Source: Henricia sp. BOLD:AAB3569
Taxonomy: Eukaryota > Echinodermata > Asteroidea > Spinulosida > Echinasteridae
Direction: 5' to 3'
NCBI GenBank assembly: GCA_037783545.1
Contig: JBBELK010000571.1
Span: 62,001 to 126,000 of the forward strand
Length of the DNA stretch: 64,000 nucleotides
Shown: in pieces, positions 39,401 to 45,000 of the stretch
Numbering within the stretch: the stretch's first letter is position 1
Layout of the letters: each line of letters begins with the position of its first letter
Position numbers and translations under genes: made by a program
Notes under the pieces: model-generated
Databases searched by the model: none
Told to the model about the DNA's origin: nothing
What the model saw: only the letters and a program-made list of their open reading frames with translations

Positions 39401-40699
39401 ACTGGGATTTTGCCAGTTGCCAGTAGTTGCAAGTGCGCGTACATCGACCTTTTTAAGCAACTGATCAGTTGCTCATAGTTGCTGTGAGTTGCTTCCAGTT
39501 GCCGGAAACACTGGTTGCCATAAGTTGCTTTAGCCTAACAGTGAAATCTCGTTACATGCAAGTCAGACTAACCTATCTTAAAAATGAAAAATTTAAAAGT
39601 TCAAAATGCAATGGTCCCCCGACCAATCAGAACATGAGAAATTGCTTTTCCCAACAGGGGTTATACAGAAGGGGCCAATTTCATTTTGCTGTTGAGCAGA
39701 AATTATTGCTTAAATAATGCAAAATTTGTTTGCTTTATAAAAATGTTTGCTTTACAAAATCTCATGTGATGTTTATTACAATTGACTGGTGTTTTGCTAT
39801 TCTTTGAAAGAACACAAGTTGACATACAATTTTGACTATATTAACCAATTTTGAATTCAGCAAATTTTTTTGCTAAATATATAGCTTTATGAAATTGGCC
39901 TCGGGTCATGTTGATTACGTTGACAAATAGTATATTTTTGTGTGATGTAATTTAATTTAATCTCACTTTTCATACACAAGTTCATCTCCAATGTTGAAAT
40001 AATGCGTGTTCAGGGTACTTCTCGGTTTCGTTCGCAAAGTTGCAAAGTAGAACCGATCTGAAACAGATACAAATGAAGAATCACAAGTAAATTAACATAT
40101 GAAAACCAAAACTACTGTATAAAAAGCAAAACTAAGTCTGATTAAAAGTGAACTTGCAGTGGTATAGACGGTGTAGGTCTCGCGGCAAGTCACACTTCCG
40201 GGGACCAGTCAGGGAATGGCAATGGGGTTTTACCATTGTGGCGATCTTCTTTAAATTATCACTTTACCGTATCACGTTTAACGGCCAGACGCAAATAAAT
40301 GGAAAAAGCCCCTTAAAATCTATCAATTTAATAAATAAAAAGAACAAAATGTGTCAGAGTTTGTCACAAACAAATAAAAATGTTTGACCTTTTGTTTCCA
40401 GTTTGCAATAAAAAATTTGCCGTCGGCAGTACTTACAAGATGATGTCGTACTGTATGAGTTTGCGCTTGTACGAGTCAGTTTAATAGTTCATGAACGAGT
40501 TGACCAAACTGCATATGAGTTATCAATGCATACGAGTTGGTTTATTTACGAGTTGACCTGTTTCAGGTTTAAGGCCTCAAACAACGACAGTGAACATAAT
40601 TTGTTTCTGTCAAAATGGGAATAAAATACCTTTAATTATTTCTGATGCACTCAGCAGATCATTTTCCTCAGCCATCATCGATGACAAAATATTCATCAT
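10383..40699 (-). CDS. CDC14: CDC14-family dual-specificity protein phosphatase, 15 exons
   Basis: Joined CDS (- strand): 40699-40630, 40057-39967, 37496-37421, 36383-36291, 35353-35274, 28135-28006, 27421-27334, 26503-26273, 25618-25480, 25032-24888, 24037-23910, 22428-22381, 17192-17058, 15078-14979, 10412-10383. Total 1584 bp, 527 aa plus stop (human CDC14A is about 594 aa). All introns are GT-AG and all phases join. CDC14 phosphatases remove phosphate from Ser-Pro sites set by CDKs and act at centrosome, nucleus or cilium. The N-terminal A domain (about 24-200) has DRFYFATLR and [11 protein letters not shown]. The catalytic B domain (about 210-350) has FFIDGS (general acid Asp258), [11 protein letters not shown] (nucleophile Cys285, Arg291) and the GPQQYFLEE loop. 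The tail is Ser/Thr/basic-rich. Cdc14a versus Cdc14b type was not resolved. An extra small exon between exons 14 and 15 is not excluded. Confidence 0.93.
10917..11221. mobile_element. TA-flanked MITE, family G
   Basis: Ends are GACCTTTATCACAGTGCGGT and, inverted, GACCTTTATCACGGTGCCTC, flanked by TA. A diverged copy in the opposite orientation is at 20741-20991. Located in the last CDC14 intron. Confidence 0.8.
11832..12372. mobile_element. TTAA-type element, family D, interrupted by a MITE
   Basis: Starts TTAAAGGCCCACTG and matches in inverted orientation the element at 62609-63133 (shared words TCGTTTGCAAACGAT and CTTCGGATGAGTTTG). The family H MITE at 11851-12018 is inserted inside it; the sister copy lacks it. 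Confidence 0.7.
11851..12018. mobile_element. TA-flanked MITE, family H
   Basis: Ends GACAGCCGAAGTATGGCGTG and, inverted, GACTGCCGAAGTAAATACGT, flanked by TA. Two further copies lie head to head at 61824-62162. Confidence 0.85.
14338..14772. mobile_element. Nested-palindrome element, family P
   Basis: Outer inverted repeats GGGTCTGTCCACAGTAATGG and complement at the far end. An inner palindrome of about 55-bp arms (14483-14538 with 14576-14631) is centred near 14557. A related element lies at about 25690-26105 and a fragment at 16900-17040. Confidence 0.75.
14979..15078 (-). CDS. CDC14: CDC14 exon 14
   Basis: Strong acceptor (pyrimidine-rich, ending TTGTGTTCAG) and donor GTAAGT. Encodes [20 protein letters not shown] then [15 protein letters not shown] nearer AG acceptor would place TAA in frame, so this one was chosen. 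Confidence 0.75.
15300..15810 (+). repeat. Degenerate TTGACTTGAC / GACTCGAG repeat block
   Basis: Short degenerate repeats of (T)TGACTTGAC and GACTCGAGTC surround the poly-G tract. Similar blocks lie at 2960-3010, 3360-3412, 19140-19230 and 27806-27965. Confidence 0.6.
15431..15555 (+). repeat. Poly-G / G4C-type low-complexity tract
   Basis: About 125 bp of G runs punctuated only by single Cs. The proline-rich reading frame on the other strand is an artefact of composition. Flanked on both sides by TTGACTTGAC-type repeats (15340-15415 and 15720-15800). Confidence 0.9.
17058..17192 (-). CDS. CDC14: CDC14 exon 13
   Basis: Acceptor ACGACAG, donor GTAGCT. Encodes the Ser/Thr/basic tail, [20 protein letters not shown] onwards. 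Low complexity but phase-compatible. The SP and TP pairs could themselves be proline-directed phosphorylation sites. Confidence 0.82.
18881..19047. repeat. Inverted-repeat element with TTTTGTCC(G/T)GG ends
   Basis: Bounded by TTTTGTCCGGGCG and CACCCGGACAAAA. Inner palindrome CAGCGCCCTCATGCGGC with GCCGCGTGAGGGCGCTG. Confidence 0.6.
20741..20991. mobile_element. MITE family G copy
   Basis: Ends TGACCTTTATCACGGTGCG at both sides, inverted. The interior matches the reverse complement of 10917-11221. Confidence 0.8.
22381..22428 (-). CDS. CDC14: CDC14 exon 12 (48-bp microexon)
   Basis: Acceptor CATTGCAG, donor GTGAGA. Encodes [17 protein letters not shown], resembling human DDTKGHPRAVSQPFR. Its phases (2 to 2) fit both neighbours exactly. 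Confidence 0.85.
22530..22900 (-). mobile_element. SINE (family 3) with TAATAA tail
   Basis: On the - strand it runs from a tRNA-like T-arm (complement of GGGATTCGAACCCACGACC, near 22812) through GTGCCTTGCCC to a TATATAGCGCATTACAG-type end and an ATT-repeat tail at 22530-22542. Confidence 0.65.
23910..24037 (-). CDS. CDC14: CDC14 exon 11
   Basis: Acceptor TCTATTGAAG, donor GTATGT. Contains [20 protein letters not shown], which matches the vertebrate ITQGDKLRALKSQR block. Phase 0 in, phase 2 out. Confidence 0.9.
24250..24362. mobile_element. Hairpin MITE family A copy inserted in a family C element
   Basis: AAGGCACAGGCTCGTCAGCA at left; the right arm stops at GGCGCGCGCC, then family C sequence resumes (CAACTCATGAAGG). 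Nested insertion with loss of the right end. Confidence 0.75.
24888..25032 (-). CDS. CDC14: CDC14 exon 10
   Basis: Acceptor CTTTCAG, donor GTAAGT. Encodes [20 protein letters not shown], which ends the catalytic domain, then an acidic stretch [16 protein letters not shown]. Confidence 0.92.
25110..25439. mobile_element. MITE family B copy
   Basis: Contains GATGTTGAGGTTTTGATACC and ends GAACACGCTCCCTTAA, with TTAA at 25436-25439. Fills most of CDC14 intron 9, immediately beyond the exon 9 donor. Confidence 0.7.
25480..25618 (-). CDS. CDC14: CDC14 exon 9 (phosphatase P-loop)
   Basis: Acceptor CCATTCAG, donor GTGAGT. Encodes [20 protein letters not shown] (Arg291 of the P-loop), then [20 protein letters not shown]. 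Confidence 0.95.
25781..25992. repeat. Long near-perfect palindrome (core of a family P element)
   Basis: Left arm about 25784-25857 and right arm about 25917-25990 are complementary over some 74 bp (left GTGACAACATGCCTTTCTAA, right its complement), with a 59-bp centre that also contains GTAACCGGG/CCCGGTTAC. Lies in CDC14 intron 8. Confidence 0.85.
26273..26503 (-). CDS. CDC14: CDC14 exon 8 (general acid and catalytic cysteine)
   Basis: Acceptor AATAAAG, donor GTAGGG. Begins [13 protein letters not shown] and contains [19 protein letters not shown] with the general acid Asp258. Ends VHCK with catalytic Cys285. The intron splits the signature after K. Confidence 0.95.
26794..27028. mobile_element. 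Tc1-like (Sleeping Beauty-type ends) MITE
   Basis: TA-flanked. Left end CAGTTGAAGTCAGAAGTTTA and right end, inverted, CTGTAGTCAGAAGTTTAC. The CAGTTGAAGTC-GAAGTTTACA motif is the terminus of the fish Sleeping Beauty group of Tc1 transposons (established knowledge). The 235-bp body has no transposase. In CDC14 intron 7. Confidence 0.85.
27334..27421 (-). CDS. CDC14: CDC14 exon 7
   Basis: Acceptor ATTTGCAG, donor GTAATT. Encodes [20 protein letters not shown] then PHPKSKIEN, the linker between A and B domains. Confidence 0.93.
27808..27965 (+). repeat. GACTCGAGACTCGGACTCGA degenerate tandem repeat
   Basis: Variable-length units built from GACTCGAG and GACTCGGA. The reading frames through it (Ser/Leu/Asp-rich) are compositional. 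Confidence 0.8.
28006..28135 (-). CDS. CDC14: CDC14 exon 6
   Basis: Acceptor CATCTACAG, donor GTACGT. Encodes [20 protein letters not shown] and ends with the conserved acidic [10 protein letters not shown]. The intron upstream of it is about 7.1 kb and the most repeat-laden of the gene. Confidence 0.93.
28287..28788. mobile_element. Inverted-terminal-repeat element with CTAACACC ends
   Basis: Starts CTAACACCCGGTTTACAATC and ends with the complement of CTAACACCGCGTTTACACTC. Inside are repeated words GTGTAAACGC and GCCTTTGCCGATTCG. About 500 bp, non-coding, in CDC14 intron 5. Confidence 0.75.
28990..29230 (-). mobile_element. SINE-like repeat (family 4), diverged copy
   Basis: Matches family 4 words CCAGAGACACTGGGGAATCC, CACACTGGACCAAAGGC and AAGTGCCTTGCTCAGGGACA. 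Confidence 0.6.
31180..31420. repeat. Dispersed repeat, family R
   Basis: Matches 40160-40440 in inverted orientation (shared TTGCAAACCGGAAACGAAAG-like end, AAAGGTCAAACATTTT, and CCCCTTCGGCATTCCCTGAC-like end). Confidence 0.6.
31590..31650 (+). repeat. ACATGTAC microsatellite
   Basis: Repeats of TACATGTACATGTAACG. Similar short runs occur near 30280, 31845 and 34125. Confidence 0.7.
32217..32370 (+). repeat. 18-bp minisatellite
   Basis: About 8.5 nearly identical copies of ACTCCCGTATCTTTCCCG. Every frame is open because 18 is divisible by 3, so the Ser-Phe-Pro-Thr-Pro-Val and Gly-Ser-Arg-Glu-Arg-Tyr hexapeptide readings are not evidence of a gene. Confidence 0.95.
32533..33033. mobile_element. 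TTAA-flanked element, family E, with GGGCGAA repeats inside
   Basis: TTAA at 32533-32536 and 33030-33033. Ends AGATAGTATACCGTACATGA and, inverted, AGGCAGTATACATGATTGGT. The centre (about 32690-32880) is a degenerate tandem of GGGCGAAATGGCACTT-like units, in opposite orientations on either side. A solitary end copy is at 10529-10640. Confidence 0.8.
34283..34698. mobile_element. MITE with GGTGTTCCCATTGGACT ends, family N
   Basis: Starts GTGTTCCCATTGGACTCATT and ends GTCCAATGGGAACATGCC. The interior has repeated GTCCAATGGGAACAGTT and CGCGGTAACTTTCCGC. Copies: 36437-36790, and a diverged one around 17390-17720. Confidence 0.75.
34745..34995 (-). mobile_element. SINE-like repeat (family 4)
   Basis: Inverted copy of 540-830, beginning at the ATTATTATTATC tail and ending at GGATGGAGCAAGTG. 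Confidence 0.65.
35274..35353 (-). CDS. CDC14: CDC14 exon 5
   Basis: Acceptor ATCTGTAG, donor GTCAGT. Encodes [20 protein letters not shown] then PPHLPFR. Confidence 0.93.
35430..35725 (-). mobile_element. SINE (family 5)
   Basis: The tRNA-like T-arm (GGGGCTCGAACCCACTGG) is at the right end. The body includes TGGGTTGATGAGGCGATTGA and GGCGCACAACCCTATTGGCA. The opposite-strand copy at 49600-49897 shares these words inverted. Lies about 70 bp from CDC14 exon 5, in intron 4. Confidence 0.7.
35735..36262. mobile_element. Two family B MITEs head to head
   Basis: 35735-35915 is an inverted, truncated copy (complement of GATTTTGATACCATATCATT). 35930-36262 is a direct copy ending GAACAAGTTTCTTTAA. 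They sit 29 bp from CDC14 exon 4. Confidence 0.7.
36291..36383 (-). CDS. CDC14: CDC14 exon 4
   Basis: Acceptor TTTTCAATAG, donor GTAAGT. Encodes [20 protein letters not shown] then [11 protein letters not shown]. Phase 0 on both sides. Confidence 0.93.
36437..36790. mobile_element. MITE family N copy
   Basis: Starts GTGGTGTTCCCATTGGACTT and ends GTCCAATGGGAACATGCC, with CAGTGGGAACAGTTATCGTC inside. Confidence 0.75.
37053..37337. mobile_element. MITE with GGCCAAACAAAATAAATGGT ends
   Basis: Left end at 37055 and right end, inverted, at 37334 share GGCCAAACAAAATAAATGGT and continue GTTTACGGTAAC with one mismatch. The interior is AT-rich. Located 84 bp from CDC14 exon 3. Confidence 0.8.
37421..37496 (-). 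CDS. CDC14: CDC14 exon 3
   Basis: Acceptor TTGTTTTTCAG, donor GTATGT. Encodes [20 protein letters not shown] then NKKLK. Confidence 0.93.
37635..38036 (+). repeat. Dispersed element, family S (uninterrupted copy)
   Basis: Begins TTAAAGGGCCCCTTATTTAG and ends near AGCGCCCTCTGTCTGTGATT. The second copy at 49323-50048 is nearly identical but carries a SINE and a 30-bp extra segment, so this copy defines the empty site. Confidence 0.75.
38482..38793. mobile_element. MITE with 33-bp perfect inverted ends, inserted in a family C element
   Basis: Perfect inverted ends from TATCAGTTGTATGACGCACT at 38491 and its complement ending 38784; imperfect pairing extends outward through GTAATGCAC/GTTATGCAC. 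The interior repeats TGACGCACC. It splits the 3' end of the family C copy (38150-38820), as shown by comparison with 960-1345. Confidence 0.85.
39030..39536. mobile_element. Element rich in GCAACTGGAAGCAACT motifs, family Q
   Basis: Many direct and inverted copies of the 6-mer AGTTGC (complement GCAACT) are spread over 500 bp, densest at the ends. A related partial copy at 20070-20300 shares CATTCAGCCATGTCTACATT-like and AGAGCGCGCA words. No transposase. Confidence 0.65.
39671..39903. mobile_element. MITE family O copy
   Basis: Bounded by GGGGCCAATTTCATTTTGCT and CTTTATGAAATTGGCCTC. Lies 64 bp downstream of CDC14 exon 2. Confidence 0.75.
39967..40057 (-). CDS. CDC14: CDC14 exon 2
   Basis: Acceptor CTGTTTCAG, donor GTGAGA. 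Encodes [20 protein letters not shown] then [11 protein letters not shown], the highly conserved start of the A domain. Confidence 0.93.
40630..40699 (-). CDS. CDC14: CDC14 exon 1 (start codon)
   Basis: Reads [20 protein letters not shown] then IIK, ending with a lone G before donor GTATTT. There are four in-frame ATGs, so the start may be any of 40699, 40696 or the MMA pair. The position is supported by phase-1 joining to the DRFYFATL exon. Confidence 0.75.
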
Positions 40700-41191
40700 G
40701 TTGTTCCCCCGTTCTGCCTCTCTTCGCAAGAGTTTCTGGCTTGTTTAATACGTACGGTCACGCCGTCCAAGCTTGTAAGCTGAAAGCGTTTGTTACAGTT
40801 ACCGTAGGCCCGGCCCCTACTTGCTCCAAAATCCAAGGGCTGCGTGCCAGACACGTTGCGTCGTCAAGCAGTTTGGTAGGACTACTCTACTGCTGGCTGG
40901 CCTCGTAACTATTAAACGTCAAGTTTTTAAACAATTTACTTGACCTCGGATAGCAGGATTTTTGATAAGTAAAAGTAAGGCCCTGATTTTTTTTTGTTAA
41001 TTCAAGTCCTTATCCTTATCGTCATCGCGTGATTTCGTTCGTTTTGCGTAGCTTGCTTGTTTTTTTATAAAGGAAAACGAACAAAATAAAAACGGTGCCT
41101 TTATGGGCGAAGTCACATGATTTTAGAAACTGTTCGTCAACTTCGTGGGCGTAACATTGCATTTGCAAAACGTACAACTTTTAGAGTTCAA
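40700..41191 (-). promoter_or_regulatory. CDC14 5' flank / putative promoter region
   Basis: About 490 bp between the CDC14 start codon and the target-site duplication of the giant element. It must hold the 5' UTR and at least part of the promoter if transcription starts nearby. I see no convincing TATA box; features include CGATGACGATAAGGATAAGG on the - strand. Inference from position only. Confidence 0.4.
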
Positions 41192-41200
41192 CACTGCAGC
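41192..41200 (+). repeat. Left target-site duplication, 9 bp
   Basis: CACTGCAGC immediately outside the left terminus ACCGGTGTG. The identical 9-mer occurs at 59676-59684 immediately outside the right terminus. Confidence 0.85.
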
Positions 41201-41216
41201 ACCGGTGTGAAGTTGG

Positions 41217-41330
41217 TTACTTATTCGACGTTCGACGTTCAATATTCAATAAGGAGCTGTTACTTATTCGACATTCAAAGGGGAGCTGTTACTTATTCGA
41301 CATTCAATAAGGAGCTGTTACTTATTCGAC
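41217..41330 (+). repeat. 29-bp terminal tandem repeat, left arm
   Basis: About four units of GTTACTTATTCGACATTCAA followed by TAAGGAGCT, the first and third with variants. The mirror array lies at about 59545-59660. Confidence 0.85.
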
Positions 41331-41437
41331 ATTCGATGTGCAGTGTAGTACGATTGTCTACGAAGTCCGTACGCACTGTATATCCGCATCCGCTGGTAGA
41401 CTGGTTCCTTGTCCTCATATTTTCTTCCCCTTCGTCG

Positions 41438-41666
41438 TATTGATCACGTTCACAGACGCCATCTTCGTAGGAAAAAGTGCTACTGCGTATTAAACGCTAT
41501 CAAGTACGCGCACGCACACGCTGTAACATGTTCCAAACATGCGCGCGTGTTGCTCGAAATTTGTTCGAAATACGGCGCAACCGATGCGCGACACAAAAAA
41601 ATACGCTCAAAATCATGATGCACGTGGCAATTTGTAGGAAGTGACGTCATTTGAACGTGATCAATA
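41438..41666. mobile_element. TA-flanked MITE inside the left arm only (family J)
   Basis: Ends TTGATCACGTTC and complement; TA at 41438-41439 and 41665-41666. The right arm lacks it and reads CGTCGTATAGTGG (complement of 59427-59446 region) at the equivalent site. Confidence 0.8.
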
Positions 41667-41681
41667 GTGGAGAACAGCGTA

Positions 41682-41875
41682 TCGCACATGGACAGGGGAC
41701 CAGCCTAATCCGCTATCAGCGCAAAACCATCGATATATAATTATTGGATAAAGTATGCAATACCAGTTGGCAATACGAAAATTGAAGCCATATATGTACT
41801 GCCGGCCGTTAATGTACACCACGAACAATGCTTGGCCTAGACTGCTCCCCGGTCCATGCGATCGCTTGTATTTCG
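41682..41875. mobile_element. Second insertion unique to the left arm
   Basis: The right arm reads TATCGGTGAATTATG continuously, whereas here about 191 bp (starting CACATGGACAGGGGACC) lies between TATCG and GTGAATTATG, with TCG on both sides. A related inverted sequence is at about 61136-61300 (GCGATCGCATGGACCGGGGA). Confidence 0.7.
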
Positions 41876-42069
41876 GTGAATTATGAACACAACAACTCTG
41901 ACAATCGTGGGTGAAATAAAGGATAAAAAGTGATATAATTTGCACTGCAATGGAAGGATAATTTTCAGATATGACTGCATTTGGTTTAGCTGTGGCATTG
42001 ATCTTTGAAACTCGAAGGTAATTCCTTCCTCTCCCCGATCCCCTCCCTCCCCTCTCCCACATAACGGCG

Positions 42070-45000
42070 GGTAATATATACGCCCGATTTCCCCCTGCCA
42101 CACCCCTGGGGCCAGGCAGCCATGGGTGGGGATGTATAGAGGGGAACTTTGGGTACTTGTATCCAGTGGTCGCTACCTGGCCCCGGGGGTTCTAGTAGTG
42201 TAATTCGTTAAGGATATATATCAGGCGTAGGCCCACAGGCAATGTATAAAGGCGGGTAATGTATACGGCCCGATTTCCCCCTGCCCCACCCCCGGGGTCA
42301 GGAAACCATCGGTAGGAATGTATAAAGGGGAACCTTGGGTACTTGTATCAAGTGGTCGTTACCTGGCCCCGGGGGTTGTAGTGGTATATTTCGTTCCATA
42401 TATATATCACGCAAAGACCTATACAGGAAATGCATAACGACGCGTAATGTATACGGCCCGATTTCCCCCTGCCCCACCCCCGGGGCCAGGCAGCCATGGG
42501 AGGGGATGTATAGAGGGGAACCTTGGGTAATTGTATCCAGTGGTCGCTACCTGGCCCCGGGGGTTCTAGTAGTGTAATTCGTTCCGGATATATATTATAA
42601 TATCAGGCGTAGGCCCACAGGCAATAAAGGCGGGTAATGTATACGGCCCGATTTCCCCCTGCCCCACCCCCGGGATCAGGCAGCCATGGGTGGGGATGTA
42701 TAGAGGGGAACCTTGGGTACTTGTATCCAGTGGTCGCTACCTGGCCCCGGGGGTTCTAGTAGTGTAATTCGTTCCGGATATATATTATAATATCACGCGT
42801 ATAGGCCCATAGGCAATGCATAACGGCGGGTAATGTATACGGCCCGATTTCCCCCTGCCCCACCCCCAGGGCCAGGCAGTCATGGGTAGGGATGTATAAA
42901 GGGGAACCTTGGGTACTTGTATCTAGTGGTCGCTACCTGGCCCCGGGGGTTCTAGTAGTGTAATTCGTTCCGGATATATATTATAATATCACGCGTATAG
43001 GCCCATATATAAACAATGCATAACGGCGGGTAATATATACGGCCAGATTTCCCCCTGCCCCACCCCCGGGGTCAGGCAGCCATGGGTGGGGATGTATAGA
43101 GGGGAACCTTGGGTACTTGTATCCAGTAGTCGCTACCTGGCCCCGGGGGTTCTAGTAGTGTAATTCGTTCCGGACATATATTATAATATCACGCGTATAG
43201 GCCCATAGGCAATGCATAACGGCGGGTAATATATACGGCCCGATTTCCCCCTGCCCCACCCCCGGGATCAGGCAGCCATGGGTAAGGATGTATAGAGGGG
43301 AACCTTGGGTACTTGTATCCAGTGGTCGCTACCTGGCCCCGGGGGTTGTAGTGGTATATTTCGTTCCATATATATATCACGCAAAGACCTATATAGGAAA
43401 TGCATAACGACGCGTAATGTATACGGCCCGATTTCCCCCTGCCCCACCCCCGGGATCAGGCAGCCATGGGTAAGGATGTATAGAGGGGAACCTTGGGTAC
43501 TTGTATCCAGTGGTCGCTACCTGGCCCCGGGGGTTCTAGTAGTGTAATTCGTTCCGGATATATATTATAATATCACGCCAAGGCCCATAGGCAATGCATA
43601 ACGGCGGGTAATATATACGGCCCGATTTCCCCCTGCCCCACCCCCGGGATCAGGCAGCCATGGGTAAGGATGTATAGAGGGCAACCTTGGGTACTTGTAT
43701 CCAGTGGTCGCTACCTGGCCCCGGGGGTTCTAGTAGTGTAATTCGTTCCGGATATATATTATAATATCACGCGTATAGGCCCATAGGCAATGCATAACGG
43801 CGGGTAATATATACGGCCCGATTTCCCCCTGCCCCACCCCCGGGATCAGGCAGCCATGGGTAAGAATGTATAGAGGGGAACCTTGGGTACTTGTATCCAG
43901 TGGTCGCTACCTGGCCCCGGGGGTTCTAGTAGTGTAATTCGTTCCGGATATATATTATAATATCACGCGTATAGGCCCATAGGCAATGCATAACGGCGGG
44001 TAATACGGCCCGATTTCCCCCTGCCCCACCCGCGGGGTCAGGCAGCCATGGGTGGGGATGTATAGAGAGGAACTTTGGGTACTTGTATCCAGTGGTCGCT
44101 ACCTGGCCCCGGGGGTTCTAGTAGTGTAATTCGTTCCGGACATATATTATAATATCACGCGTATAGGCCCATAGGCAATGCATAACGGCGGGTAATATAT
44201 ACGGCCCGATTTCCCCCTGCCCCACCCCCGGGATCAGGCAGCCATGGGTAAGGATGTATAGAGGGGAACCTTGGGTACTTGTATCCAGTGGTCGCTACCT
44301 GGCCCCGGGGGTTGTAGTGGTATATTTCGTTCCATATATATATCACGCAAAGACCTATATAGGAAATGCATAACGACGCGTAATGTATACGGCCCGATTT
44401 CCCCCTGCCCCACCCCCGGGATCAGGCAGCCATGGGTAAGGATGTATAGAGGGGAACCTTGGGTACTTGTATCCAGTGGTCGCTACCTGGCCCCGGGGGT
44501 TCTAGTAGTGTAATTCGTTCCGGATATATATTATAATATCACGCCAAGGCCCATAGGCAATGCATAACGGCGGGTAATATATACGGCCCGATTTCCCCCT
44601 GCCCCACCCCTGGGATCAGGCAGCCATGGGTAAGGATGTATAGAGGGAAACCTTGGGTACTTGTATCCAGTGGTCGCTACCTGGCCCCGGGGGTTCTAGT
44701 AGTGTAATTCGTTCCGGATATATATTATAATATCACGCGTATAGGCCCATATATAAACAATGCATAACGGCGGGTAATATATACGGCCAGATTTCCCCCT
44801 GCCCCACCCACGGGGTCAGGCAGCCATGGGTGGGGATGTATAGAGGGGAACCTTGGGTACTTGTATCCAGTGGTCGCTACCTGGCCCCGGGGGTTCTAGT
44901 AGTGTAATTCGTTCCGGATATATATTATAATATCACGCCAAGGCCCATAGGCAATGCATAACGGCGGGTAATATATACGGCCCGATTTCCCCCTGCCCCA

